Shown here: in pieces, positions 1-9,000 of the stretch
Layout: the number at the start of each line of letters is the position of its first letter
How positions within the stretch are numbered: the first letter of the stretch is position 1
DNA from: an uncultured Methylocystaceae bacterium
Lineage (GTDB): Bacteria; Pseudomonadota; Alphaproteobacteria; Rhizobiales; Beijerinckiaceae
Direction: 5' to 3'
NCBI GenBank assembly: GCA_945956975.1
Contig: CAMFKC010000030.1
Location: 1-10,450 of the forward strand
DNA: 10,450 nucleotides
The notes under the pieces: generated by a model
The model's database searches: none
What the model was told of the DNA's origin: nothing
What the model saw: the letters and a program-made list of their open reading frames with translations, nothing else
Program-made: the position numbers and the translations under genes

Positions 1-1822
1 GCCCCAGATCTTCTTGTATGACATCGCCGCGGGAACGTGGTCGCACACGCCGTTCTCGTTCTCGGTCGACCCGTCCAACGCGATCCGGCAACCATTCTGG
101 AACTTCTCGCTCGGATCGGCGATCGGCATGGTACCGAGCGCTCGATCGGGCACCATCACCGTCACATTCTCATCGCCGGTCCTGTCGCCGGGCCATCTTG
201 GCACATTCTTTCGATATGCCGAGCGGCAAATGCAGTTGATCAATATCCTCAGCCCTACCCAGGCCGTAGCGAACGTCGCCGAGGAGCTCCCGCCGAGCTT
301 CGTCGTCGCGATGGACAACGTTGCCGGCCTGCAGATCGGTGATGTCGTGGAGGGCGTTACCAGTGGCGCTAAGGGACAGGTCGGCGCGATTGTGGGGCTC
401 GATGTCTACGTGCTCGTGACCAAGAATTGGTCAGGCTTTCAGTCGACGGAAACAGTCGCCGGCCCCCGATCGAAAATGAAGGTCACTGCCACCGCCGTCG
501 CGGCACCGTTGGAGACGCTGCAGTGGGATGAGGCGCTAATGTCCGACTTTCGCGGCTGGCCGGGTTGCGTCTCGAAAGACGTTCAGCGGATCATTTTCTG
601 TAACCTAAAGCAGTTGGGTTCGGCGGTTTGCTGGTCCGCCACCGGGACACTGAACGATTTCCGTGTGGGCGCCGACAAGGAAGATGCGATCTTCGAGTAC
701 GTGCCGGAAAACTGCTCGGTACTGGATGTTGTAGGGGGCGCCGACGAGTTCGTTTTCACCGACAAGGGCGTCTATTATGTGCCTGTCTCGGCTTCGAACC
801 CGCTTATCCCTGGCTCGATCGACTTCAGGCTGATTTCCGACGACCCTTCATCCGATATCCGGCCGCGGTCCACGACTGAGGGTCTGGTGTTCATCAACAG
901 CTCACGGTCTCGCGTGTTCGCCATCATCGGAACCGGGCAAACGGCGCGGCCTTATGTGGTCGAGGATCTATCCGAATATCACTCCGACCTTATTCGTTCC
1001 CCGTCCTCGTTGGCGGCGTCCGCGGCCGATGTTTCGACACCGGAACGCTATCTCTATGTCGGCAACGCGGACGGGACACTGGCCGTCGCTCGGTACCAGA
1101 AGGCCCCGACGCAGCGTGGTTGGGTCGGCTGGGTTCCTTGGGATGGGGCTGGAGCGGTTGAGTGGGTCTCGTCCAGCGGGGATAGCGTGCTGGTGACCGC
1201 GCGCTATCAGACGGGATCGGGCATGACGCGGTTCGTGGAGGTCTTCGACGACAGTCTGTTGCTCGATGCTTCTCAGGCGCTTGCGACCGAGACGGGCGGC
1301 GACGCGCTCGATCTGGGTTCGGGCGCTTATCTGGAGCTATCGGCAGGCGATCCCCTGATGCTCGACAGTTCCTATTCGTTCGGTTGGGCCGCGGGAACAC
1401 AGCTCAGCGTCGAGCGGAATGGCTGGTACCGGGGAGACTATACCGTTGGTGAGGATGGCTCGCTCTCAGATGTGATCCCGGTCGAGAACACAGTCGGCAT
1501 GAACGGCGGCTTCAATTTCGAGGTAGAGGTCGAACCGTTCGTGCCGCATGCGGATGCTGGTCCGTCGCGAAAGCAGCGCCTCCGCCCACGCCGGCTGAAA
1601 CAAGTTGCCGTCACCGTGCAGCGCACGCAGGCCATTCGCGTTGGCGATTATCTGGTGCCGTACTATCGCTCGGGTGAGAACGAGGAGCTGGCGCCGCCGC
1701 TGCGCGATGAAGTGTACCGCACGCGGCTGCCTGGGCGCGGCTTCGACCCGCGGTGGAGCCTCAAGCAGGAACTGCCGGGCGCGCTGACGATCCTGGAGAT
1801 GACGACAGAAGTCACGATCTAG
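1..1822 (+). CDS. Tail tubular / nozzle-like phage protein (5' partial)
   Basis: This is the 3' portion of a phage tail nozzle (stabilisation) protein, the role played by gp12 in T7, where it forms the distal tail tube. The frame is open to the left edge (first full codon at base 2), so the TTG at 14 is unlikely to be the true start and the N-terminus lies upstream. About 606 codons are visible; T7 gp12 is roughly 800 residues. Visible signs are a beta-rich composition, a segment LSPGHLGTFFRY near codon 61 resembling the 'DHVGALFRL' signature of this group, and a block at codons 175-235 (WDEALMSDFRGWPGC, then SATGTLNDF and the acidic KEDAIF). That block matches the usual pattern of a tryptophan-proline turn, a 'seen-on-plot' strand and a 'GDFxNF' turn. 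No signal peptide or membrane segment is seen. The assignment rests on remembered family patterns plus the position before the internal virion genes. Confidence 0.72.
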   Translation, partial: PQIFLYDIAAGTWSHTPFSFSVDPSNAIRQPFWNFSLGSAIGMVPSARSGTITVTFSSPVLSPGHLGTFFRYAERQMQLINILSPTQAVANVAEELPPSFVVAMDNVAGLQIGDVVEGVTSGAKGQVGAIVGLDVYVLVTKNWSGFQSTETVAGPRSKMKVTATAVAAPLETLQWDEALMSDFRGWPGCVSKDVQRIIFCNLKQLGSAVCWSATGTLNDFRVGADKEDAIFEYVPENCSVLDVVGGADEFVFTDKGVYYVPVSASNPLIPGSIDFRLISDDPSSDIRPRSTTEGLVFINSSRSRVFAIIGTGQTARPYVVEDLSEYHSDLIRSPSSLAASAADVSTPERYLYVGNADGTLAVARYQKAPTQRGWVGWVPWDGAGAVEWVSSSGDSVLVTARYQTGSGMTRFVEVFDDSLLLDASQALATETGGDALDLGSGAYLELSAGDPLMLDSSYSFGWAAGTQLSVERNGWYRGDYTVGEDGSLSDVIPVENTVGMNGGFNFEVEVEPFVPHADAGPSRKQRLRPRRLKQVAVTVQRTQAIRVGDYLVPYYRSGENEELAPPLRDEVYRTRLPGRGFDPRWSLKQELPGALTILEMTTEVTI

Positions 1823-1833
1823 CCGATGTGCGG

Positions 1834-1857
1834 TGCGGCGGGGCTCGTCTCGCCGCA
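1834..1857 (+). other. Intergenic stem-loop between nozzle and core-protein genes
   Basis: A 10-pair inverted repeat lies 11 bases after the nozzle stop codon. TGCGGCG (1834-1840) pairs perfectly with CGCCGCA (1851-1857), and the stem extends inward by G1841-T1850 (wobble), G1842-C1849 and G1843-T1848 (wobble) around the tetraloop CTCG. The downstream bases are GTTTCAG, not a run of T, so it is a poor intrinsic terminator. It could be a processing site, a 3' mRNA stabiliser or a weak attenuator. It lies across the GTG at 1833 that would otherwise extend the next gene upstream, which argues against that start. Confidence 0.5.
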
Positions 1858-1878
1858 GTTTCAGCCTGTCGATTTCCC

Positions 1879-1884
1879 GAGAGG
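1879..1884 (+). promoter_or_regulatory. Shine-Dalgarno-like site deciding the core-protein start
   Basis: GAGAGG sits 2 bases before the ATG at 1887 and 5 bases before the ATG at 1890, the two tandem methionine codons that open the gp14-like gene. The spacing fits initiation at 1890 better, though 1887 cannot be excluded. No comparable site precedes the in-frame GTG at 1833. Confidence 0.55.
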
Positions 1885-1886
1885 AC

Positions 1887-2357
1887 ATGATGGGCGCCGC
1901 AGCAGCACCGGCAATGGCGGGAATGAGCATCCTTGGTAAGGGGATGGAGATCGTCGGGGGCATATCCCAGGGGATTCAAGCCAAAACTGCCGCTCAGGTC
2001 GAGTCCGTCAAGCTGAAGATGGCAGCCGAGGCGGGCAAGGTCCGAGCTATCCAGACTGATGCGGCCTATCGCGACGACCTCAACAACACCCTGCAGAACA
2101 TCGGCGCGATCAGGTCGGCGCAGAACGTCGGGTTCGATTCCCCGACTTCCTTTGCGATCTACGACAAAGCGCAATCGCTCAGCGACAACGCCCGCACGGT
2201 CGCCGTCTCGAACGAGCGGCTGAAGGCCTTGGGGCTGGAAGGCGACGCCGCTGCAGCGTGGAAGCGTGGCGAGATGGCCCGGACCACGGCGACACTCGGG
2301 CAGGCCAAGAACATCCTTAGCCTCGGCCAGCAGATCGCCGGCATGAAATTCGAGTAA
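1887..2357 (+). CDS. Small internal virion core protein, T7 gp14-like
   Basis: A protein of 156 residues (155 if started at the second ATG, 1890). It has an Ala/Gly/Met-rich, mildly hydrophobic N-terminus (MMGAAAAPAMAGMSIL) and then a long, charged, probably alpha-helical body rich in Ala, Lys and Gln. T7 gp14 has the same plan: a short hydrophobic Ala-rich start followed by a helical body. In T7 this protein is part of the internal core, is ejected at infection and forms an outer-membrane channel. Recognisable stretches are DAAYRDDLNNTLQNIGAIR and VGFDSPTSFAIYDK, with a tail ILSLGQQIAGMKF. Its place between the nozzle gene and the large ejection-protein genes supports the call. The frame can be extended to a GTG at 1833, but that adds an Arg/Ser-rich stretch (RRGSSRRSFSLS) unlike the family and overlaps the hairpin. 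The call is by architecture and context; no catalytic motif is expected. Confidence 0.65.
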   Translation: MMGAAAAPAMAGMSILGKGMEIVGGISQGIQAKTAAQVESVKLKMAAEAGKVRAIQTDAAYRDDLNNTLQNIGAIRSAQNVGFDSPTSFAIYDKAQSLSDNARTVAVSNERLKALGLEGDAAAAWKRGEMARTTATLGQAKNILSLGQQIAGMKFE

Positions 2358-2363
2358 GCGCGC

Positions 2364-5300
2364 ATGGTCGATATTCTCGAAGCCTCTGGCGCTCGCCGTC
2401 CTCAGCCGGGTCTCGCTGCCACGCCGACTTCGCAAATTAGCGCCGAGCGGATGGTGCAGCCCTATACCGACCTGGCGAAGGCGCTGGGCGCTGCCGGTCA
2501 GGCCCTCGACGAGGCTTCTGCGCCCTTTCATCAGGCCGAGGGCGCGAAAGCCGTCACCAAGGACGCGGATGGCAATCTGCAGGTCCAGTGGCGCGCCGAA
2601 TTCACCAGCGGCGACAAGCTCTACAATGCGGCCGCGCGGCAGGCTGCCCTCGCCTCAATCAAGACAGATGTTTCGTCCGAGCTGCTGCAGCTCCGCAACC
2701 AGTTTGATGGGCGCCCGGCGGAATTTCAGGCTGCTGCGAAGGAGTACGTGAAGAACAAGGGCAAGGGCGGTGACGCGCTGCTGCGGCCCTTCGTGCAGGA
2801 CGAAGCCGATCGGCAGGCCAGTCAGTATTTCGAGGGGCTCGTCTCGGCGAAGCACGATCTCGACATGCGAAATGCCTTCAACTCGCTCGTCGACCGGCGG
2901 AAGCTCGTCGCGGACAACCTGGAGGCGCTGGCGGCGAACGGCGGCACCGACACTGACGAGTTCAAGCGGGCGCGCGACGAGTGGAAGGATCTCGGCGCGC
3001 AGCTCTCAGCGAACCCGAAATTCGCCTATAACGCTGAGAAGGACAATTTCGACACCCAGCGGCTCGATACGCGGCTGAAAGGCGAAAGCATCGCGTCGAT
3101 GACGCGGCGCATCCTGGGCGACCAGGGCGTGGACGCAGCGCGCAAGTTTGTGCAGGGCGCCTTCGATGACAACACGCTGGCGATGGACGCCAAGGAGCGC
3201 CGGACGTACCGGAACCTGGCCGAGAGCGTCATCAACGAGCGCTCGAAGGAATTGGCGACGGCACGCCGGGAGGTGCAGGCCGAGGGCCGCGAGATGCTGG
3301 CCGGGCTGAAGAACGGCGTTGAGGTCGACGATCAGTCCTTCGACGACTTCCTGACCCGAGCCTCTCAGGCCGGCGCGGCGAACACTGTCCGGCAGCTCGT
3401 GCAGACGCGCGCGGCGAAGCAGCAGTGGAAGATGTTCGAGAGCCTGCCGACCGTCGAGCGCGTCGGGTTCGCCCGGCAGGCGATCACCGGCGCCGGTGCG
3501 CCCGGCATGGATCGGCTGGTGCAAGCCGTCATGGGGCAGGAGTCGAGCTTCAACCCGCTGGCGGAATCGAACAAGGGTGCCTCGGGTCTCATGCAGATCA
3601 TGCCTGGCACGGCGCGCGAGCTGGCGGCCGGTCTCGGCATCCGCGACCTCCAGGGTAAGAGCGACGAGGAGATCAAAGCCTGGCTCAAGGCAAATCCGCA
3701 GCAGAACGTGCAGATGGGCTCCGCCTATCTGGCGCAGAACCTGCGGCGCTTCGGCGGTGACGTGCAGTCTGCGCTCGTCGCCTACAACGCCGGCCCGGGC
3801 GTGGCGCAGGAGTGGATCGCCGCGGGCAAGAACGATGCTGTGCTGCCAGCAGAGACCCGCGACTACAAAGAGAAGATCATGGCGCGCCTGAACATGGGCG
3901 CCACTCCGACCGGGCCGATCATGTTCAACGGCCGGCAGATCGCGGGCCGCACTACGGCGGAGCAAATCGGCACGCAATATCTCGGGATGAGCGAGAACGA
4001 TCCCGGCGGACGGGCGGCGATCAAGTCATTTCTGAAGCAGTACGCCGGGACCGATATCGACCCGGCGAAGGTGCCGTGGTGTGCCGCTTTCGTGAACGGC
4101 ATCATGGGCGCCTCGGGCCGCAAGGGCTCCGGCTCCCTGCGCGCGCTCGACTTCCTGAACTATGGGCAGGCCACAGACCAGCCCATGGCCGGCGATATCG
4201 TCGTGTTCGACTGGAAGGACGGCAGCGGCCACGCGGGCATCGTGCAGGGCTTCGAGGAGAAGAACGGCAAGCGCTATGTGCGGGTGCTCGGCGGAAACCA
4301 GGGCGGCACCGATGACGCAGGCAACCGCGTGAGCGGGACGGTGAGCTCTTCTCTCTTCAGCCTAGATAATGTCGCGGGCTATCGGAAGCCGCCCCCGGTC
4401 GGTGGCGGCCCGGATTTTGCCCAGCCGCGGCAGTTCAGCATTGCCGGCGGCGCGCGCGGCTATCTCTATCCCGACGCCTCGATGATCGACGATTACAAGC
4501 GGTCGATGGCGAGCGATGCGCGTCGGCTGATGCCGTCGATCGCCGATGGCTTTCGCAAGGGCCTGCCGCCGACCGGCGAAGAGTTCAACGCCTTCGTCGA
4601 TATGGTGACGCTCTCCGGCGACCAGAAGCTGAAGACCGAGACGATCAGCCTTGTGCAGTCGCTGGAAGCGGCGAAGCAGCTCGAAGGGCTGCCGAAGCCC
4701 ATGCGTGACGCGGCCATGCAGCGGCTGACGCAGGAGCTTTCCGGCGGGTCGTCCGAGATCCAGCGAGCCATGGTCGACAACCTCACCGAGTCCTTCGGCG
4801 CGCGCGATAAGGCGCTGGCTGATGACCCGATCGGCGCCGGGCAGCGCTACAAGATGATCCCGGCACAGCCGCCGATCGACTGGGCGAACGTTGGCGCGTC
4901 CCTACCATCGCGTGCGAAGGCCGCGAACGAGATGCGGCAGTCCACCGGCGCCACTGACGCGGTGAGCCCGCTCACGCAGGCGGAGACGCTGCAGCTCTCC
5001 CAGAAGCTGGCGCAGGGCGATGGGCAGGCGTCGGGCGGTCTGCTTAGCAATCTGGCCGCGCTGCCGCCGGATCAGTTCGGTGCGCTCCTGGCGCAGGTGC
5101 CGGTTCGGGATGCGCTGATCGGCATGACCCGCTCGGGCGACCCGGCAAAGATGACGGCGGCATTCTCTGCTCTGGATGCCGAACGGCGCCGCGACCCGGA
5201 AGGGTTCGCGAAGAAGTTCCCGAGCGTGGAGGACAGGCTGGAGGTCTGGAACGCGAAGATGGCGTTCATGCCGGCCGATAGCATCGCCAAGGAGATGCAG

Positions 5301-6086
5301 AGGGTCGACGATCCAGCACAGCAGAAGGCGCGCAAGAGTCTGCGCGACGATGCCGAGGAGAAGATCAAGAAGCTCACGCCTTCGGATGTCGCCGGCTATT
5401 TCGGCAACTGGATGCCCTTCAGCGCACCGGGCGAACCGGCACAGCCACTGCAGGCGGGCGAGCTCAAGGCGGATTTCGAGCGCGAGTTCACCGGCCTCTA
5501 TGCCGAGATCGGCGACGAGGGCAAGGCGCGCGAGGTTGCTGTGGAGCGGCTCAAGCGCGTGTGGGCGCCGTCCGCGCTGAATGGCGGCCGGCTTACCAAA
5601 TTCGCGCCGGAGAAGTCGCCCGCCTTCCAGCCGATCAACGGCTCGTTCGACTGGATGAAGAAGCAGTTCGACAACGATGTGCAGCAGGCGCTCGTCGGGA
5701 TGGGCGCGGCGGTGGTGGACCCGGCCGAGTTTTCCGGCATCCGTAATCGGCCAGCCGGAGCCCAGGATGTGATCTCGGCGAAGTCGACCGCCCTCCTCAA
5801 TGCCGAGCGCATGGTCGTGCCGGACGCGCGCACGCAGGCCGAGTTCTCCGCCGGCAAGCCGCCGTCTTATCCGGTGGTCGTCAAAGACCCCGCGACGGGC
5901 ATGTTCGTGCCGCTTCAGGATGCGCAGGGGCAGCAGATGCGGTGGGTCGCGGATCAGGAGCTGGCGATGGCGCCTCTTCGCGCAGACGCCGCAGCCATCT
6001 TCGAGCGCATGAAGCCGATCATGGCCGAACAGAACCGTGCCGACGAACGCCGGCGCGCGCTCCTCACCCGCAAGAAGCCAGACTGA
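2364..6086 (+). CDS. Ejection/internal virion protein with lytic transglycosylase and TIGR02594/CHAP-type hydrolase domains
   Basis: A 1240-residue protein starting 6 bases after the previous stop, with only a weak ribosome site (GAGTAAG). Residues 1-380 are charged, helical and repeat-free. About 380-505 is a lytic transglycosylase (SLT) domain: GQESSFNP with the probable catalytic Glu393, GASGLMQIMPGTA around 406-418, and AYNAGPG at 473-479. This domain cleaves the MurNAc-GlcNAc bond. About 535-670 is a second hydrolase-like domain, with PWCAAFV (Cys573), SGHAGIV (His623) and LGGNQGG (Asn645). These form the C/H/N order of papain-fold peptidoglycan peptidases or amidases of the TIGR02594/CHAP/NlpC-P60 kind. 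A Pro/Gly linker (about 670-690) leads to a long helical C-terminal half with WAPSALNGG near 1067, a pattern I recall from other phage ejection proteins. There is no signal peptide, which fits packaging in the virion rather than secretion. The domain calls are firm. The ejection role is inferred from context and from T7 gp16, which also carries an SLT domain. Confidence 0.85.
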   Translation: MVDILEASGARRPQPGLAATPTSQISAERMVQPYTDLAKALGAAGQALDEASAPFHQAEGAKAVTKDADGNLQVQWRAEFTSGDKLYNAAARQAALASIKTDVSSELLQLRNQFDGRPAEFQAAAKEYVKNKGKGGDALLRPFVQDEADRQASQYFEGLVSAKHDLDMRNAFNSLVDRRKLVADNLEALAANGGTDTDEFKRARDEWKDLGAQLSANPKFAYNAEKDNFDTQRLDTRLKGESIASMTRRILGDQGVDAARKFVQGAFDDNTLAMDAKERRTYRNLAESVINERSKELATARREVQAEGREMLAGLKNGVEVDDQSFDDFLTRASQAGAANTVRQLVQTRAAKQQWKMFESLPTVERVGFARQAITGAGAPGMDRLVQAVMGQESSFNPLAESNKGASGLMQIMPGTARELAAGLGIRDLQGKSDEEIKAWLKANPQQNVQMGSAYLAQNLRRFGGDVQSALVAYNAGPGVAQEWIAAGKNDAVLPAETRDYKEKIMARLNMGATPTGPIMFNGRQIAGRTTAEQIGTQYLGMSENDPGGRAAIKSFLKQYAGTDIDPAKVPWCAAFVNGIMGASGRKGSGSLRALDFLNYGQATDQPMAGDIVVFDWKDGSGHAGIVQGFEEKNGKRYVRVLGGNQGGTDDAGNRVSGTVSSSLFSLDNVAGYRKPPPVGGGPDFAQPRQFSIAGGARGYLYPDASMIDDYKRSMASDARRLMPSIADGFRKGLPPTGEEFNAFVDMVTLSGDQKLKTETISLVQSLEAAKQLEGLPKPMRDAAMQRLTQELSGGSSEIQRAMVDNLTESFGARDKALADDPIGAGQRYKMIPAQPPIDWANVGASLPSRAKAANEMRQSTGATDAVSPLTQAETLQLSQKLAQGDGQASGGLLSNLAALPPDQFGALLAQVPVRDALIGMTRSGDPAKMTAAFSALDAERRRDPEGFAKKFPSVEDRLEVWNAKMAFMPADSIAKEMQRVDDPAQQKARKSLRDDAEEKIKKLTPSDVAGYFGNWMPFSAPGEPAQPLQAGELKADFEREFTGLYAEIGDEGKAREVAVERLKRVWAPSALNGGRLTKFAPEKSPAFQPINGSFDWMKKQFDNDVQQALVGMGAAVVDPAEFSGIRNRPAGAQDVISAKSTALLNAERMVVPDARTQAEFSAGKPPSYPVVVKDPATGMFVPLQDAQGQQMRWVADQELAMAPLRADAAAIFERMKPIMAEQNRADERRRALLTRKKPD

Positions 6087-6088
6087 TG
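6072..6088 (+). promoter_or_regulatory. Coupled stop/start (TGATG) with AAGAAG ribosome site
   Basis: The TGA stop of the hydrolase gene (6084-6086) shares its last base with the ATG of the giant gene (6086-6088). A modest purine site AAGAAG (6072-6077) lies 8 bases before the ATG. The overlap points to translational coupling, so that the two large virion proteins are made in linked amounts from one message. Confidence 0.6.
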
Positions 6089-9000
6089 CCGCTGATCGCT
6101 GAAGCCCCGGCCGAAACTGCGCTGCGCACGCCGACGACTGCGCCGGAGCCCGCCCCGTTTGCGCCGCGCGCGCCGAACGTTGACCCGCTGTCGGCAGCGT
6201 TCCGGCAGGAGAACACGGTTACGAACGTCGTCTCGCTCCTGAACCGCCCCGAATATCCGGCCGAGCCCGGCTACAATCCGGTCGAGGCCGTGCGTGGCAC
6301 GAAATATGAGCGGGACCATCTGGACGATGTGATCTCGATCCAGTCTGCGGCCGAGATGCGCGCTTGGCAGGCGCGGGTTGATCAGGAGGAGGCGGATAAA
6401 CGCGCGCTGCATGATGCGGGCGGCTGGGGCGTCGCAGCCGGTATCATCGCCGGGACGCTCGACCCGCTGATGTTCCTGCCGGTAGGCGGCGCGGTGAAGT
6501 CGGCGCGCGGCGGCTATGACGTTGCCCGGTCGGCGGCGACGGTCGGCGGCTTGACCGCGCTGCAGACGGGTGTTTCGGAAATCGCTTTGCAGGCGAACCA
6601 AGCCACGCGCACGCCGGGCGAGACCGCGATCTCGATCGCGACCAGCGGCCTCCTCGGCGGGCTGATCGGCGGCGGCGCTGCCGCGCTGATGACGCGTGCG
6701 GAGCGGGAAGCCCTCACGGGCCTGCTCGACCAGGACCGCAAGCTGGTTTCCGAGATCGTGGAGGGATCGGCCGCGCAGCCGGTCGCCGCCGGCGCCGCGG
6801 CAACCGACGTTCGGCAGCTCAAGCTCGTGGGCTACGGGCTCGACAAGGTGCCTGGCCTGAACACGCTGATCGAGAAGATGAGCCCGACCCTCCGCGTGTT
6901 CTCGTCTGACAACGTTGCTGCGAAGCGGACCATGGCCGATCTCGCGGAGACCGCGCTGAGGTTTGAGGACAACGAGCGCGGTATCGCAACCTCGTTCGGC
7001 GGCGCGCCGGTTAGCCGTGTGGTGCAGGCGCAGAAACTGGGAATGCAGCTGGAAGCAGCAGAGACGCTAAAGGATACCTTCACCGCTTACCGCTTCGGCG
7101 ATGCGGTGCCCTCGGCGGCAATGGCGCGTGCGGCGATCGACGATCTGCGCGGCGCTGTTGAAGAGGGCAAGCTGTCGTTCAACGACTTCAAGCGTGAGGT
7201 GACGAACGCGCTCTTCTCTGGCGATACGCACGCGATTCCGCAGGTTGAGCAGGCCGCGAAGGATATCCGCGCGAAGATATTGGAGCCGATCCGTCAGAAG
7301 GCGGTCGATCTCGGCTTGCTCGATCCCGACGCGGCCCCCAAGGGCGATCCGTCGTGGTTCGCCCGCGTCTGGAACCGCGAGAAGCTGGCGGAGAAGCGAC
7401 CCGACGCGGTGAAGCGCTTCGCCGACTGGCTTGAGGGGGAGCAGACCCGTAAATCCGCGGCGCAGGAGCGGCTCTCGGCCGCGAGCGACGAGCTGGACGC
7501 CGTGGACGCCACACGCGCAAAGCTCGAGGCGCAGGTTCAGCGGCTCGAAGCGACGACACAGAAGCTGGAAGGGCAGATTTCGGAACGCGCCATGGAGGCG
7601 CGCCGGGCTGCCGGCCGTGTCGATGTGCTGGCTGAGCGAAAGAACCTGCTCGCGCAAGAGCAGTCCGACATGGAGGAGTTCATCTCCACCATGCGGCAGG
7701 AGGTGCGTGATCCGGTTCTGCGAGAGCGGATCGACAACCTGGAGAAGGAATTCCGAGCGGCCCGCCTCGACGAGCAGAAGGCGCGCGTCTCGGAAGCCGA
7801 TCTCGTCAAGCGTGATCAGCAGGAGGCGGCAGGCGCACTGTCCGATCGCGTCGGCAAGATGGCGGCAGATATTGTGCTGGGCAACCGTCGCCCAGCGCGC
7901 GAGCCCTCGTTCCTGCACTACATCGCCCGGTCCGGTGGCATCGCCGACCCCCGCGGCGAGGTAAAGTTCGTCATCGGATCGACCCGCGCGCACCCCGGCC
8001 TCATCAGCCGCGAGGGTATGTCGATCGACGAGCTCGGGGAAAAGCTCTGGCAGGAATACAAGCTGCCGCAGCGGCCTTCAGAACGCGAGGTCCTGGACTG
8101 GATCGATCAGGCCAGCCGTGGCCGGCAGCCGGGCTTCTGGTTGGAAAGTCTGACGGGGCAGCAGCATGCGGCCCTCGATGCGACGCGGTTCGCTGCCTCC
8201 GTAGACGAAGCCATGTCTCGGGCCGGGTTTACGCCGAAGTCGCGCGAGGATGTGGCCGCGTTCCTGCGCGGGGATAGCGCGCCGGCCCGCACGCTGGAGG
8301 ATCTGGATCGCGCTCTGGCGGAGATGGAAGGCGCGGCGGTGCCGCCGTCCGTCAAGCTGGAGGGCGTCGACGGGCATCTGACGCTCGCGAAGGAAGACCT
8401 CGCTTCGGCGCGGGCCGCCGTGCAGCGGGGTTTGCAGGGCCGCCAGCAACTCGCCGGCACGGCGCGTGTCGTCGCCGGGCGGCAGGCCGAAGCCGGCATG
8501 GCCGATCGCGCGAGCCGCGGACGCATCGGCATCCTGCAGGATCGGCAGGCGCAGGCCGCGACGCGGCGCGGGCTGATCGACGAAGCGATGCGGCTTCAAG
8601 ATGCGGTCGAGGCCGACATCATGAAGCGGATCGAGCAGGAGCTTGGCGAATGGGGTGGGCGCTCGGCTAACGAGGCGCTCTCGGCGATCAAGGCGCGTGA
8701 CAAGGCCGCTGTCGGCCGCGACCCGAATGCGCCTCGCCTGGCGAGTGCCGACAAGCCGATGATGCGGGCCGTCGCGCGCATTCTGAACTCCGATCGCAAC
8801 CTCTCTCGGGCCGAGCTTGATGCTCGAGCGAATGAGATCGTCGACCGCATCCTCGGTACGCCGGACGGGCGTCTGCCATACGACGCTGCCTCGGGCGGCC
8901 CGCGCGCTATGGTGACGCAGGAGGCGGGGCAGCAGCGAGGCTCGCTGCTCGCGCGAGACTTCGCCATCCCGACGAGCATGGTTCGCGACCTCATCGAGGA

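Noticed and set aside
14..16. TTG at base 14 as the true start of the nozzle gene
   Set aside because: The frame is open upstream to the window edge, there is no room to see a ribosome site, and the visible part is short for the family with its N-terminal part missing.
1..1822. Lower GC content of the nozzle gene as a sign of separate transfer
   Set aside because: A few 60-base stretches counted by eye vary (33, 38 and 44 G+C at 601, 3301 and 8521), but this sample is too small. A windowed GC and codon-use calculation would be needed to claim a different origin.
1833..1886. Extension of the gp14-like gene to the GTG at 1833
   Set aside because: The added residues are Arg/Ser-rich and unlike the family's Ala-rich start, the GTG lies in a hairpin stem, and a Shine-Dalgarno-like site sits just before the ATG pair at 1887/1890.
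1812..2531. 239-codon minus-strand open frame covering the gp14-like gene
   Set aside because: It spans three plus-strand gene boundaries and reads as low-information Arg/Leu/Gly-rich sequence. The plus strand has tight gene spacing and family-like proteins.
3006..3977. 323-codon minus-strand open frame opposite the transglycosylase region, and a similar 308-codon frame at 7067-7993
   Set aside because: Both are antisense to well-supported coding sequence (the SLT catalytic motifs and the coiled coil, respectively). Their residue bias is Arg/Leu/His-rich, and no ribosome site or gene context supports them.
3490..4390. A stand-alone endolysin/lysis cassette
   Set aside because: The hydrolase domains are embedded in the middle of one 1240-residue frame with long flanking helical regions, and no holin or spanin gene is adjacent. 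A virion-associated role fits better.
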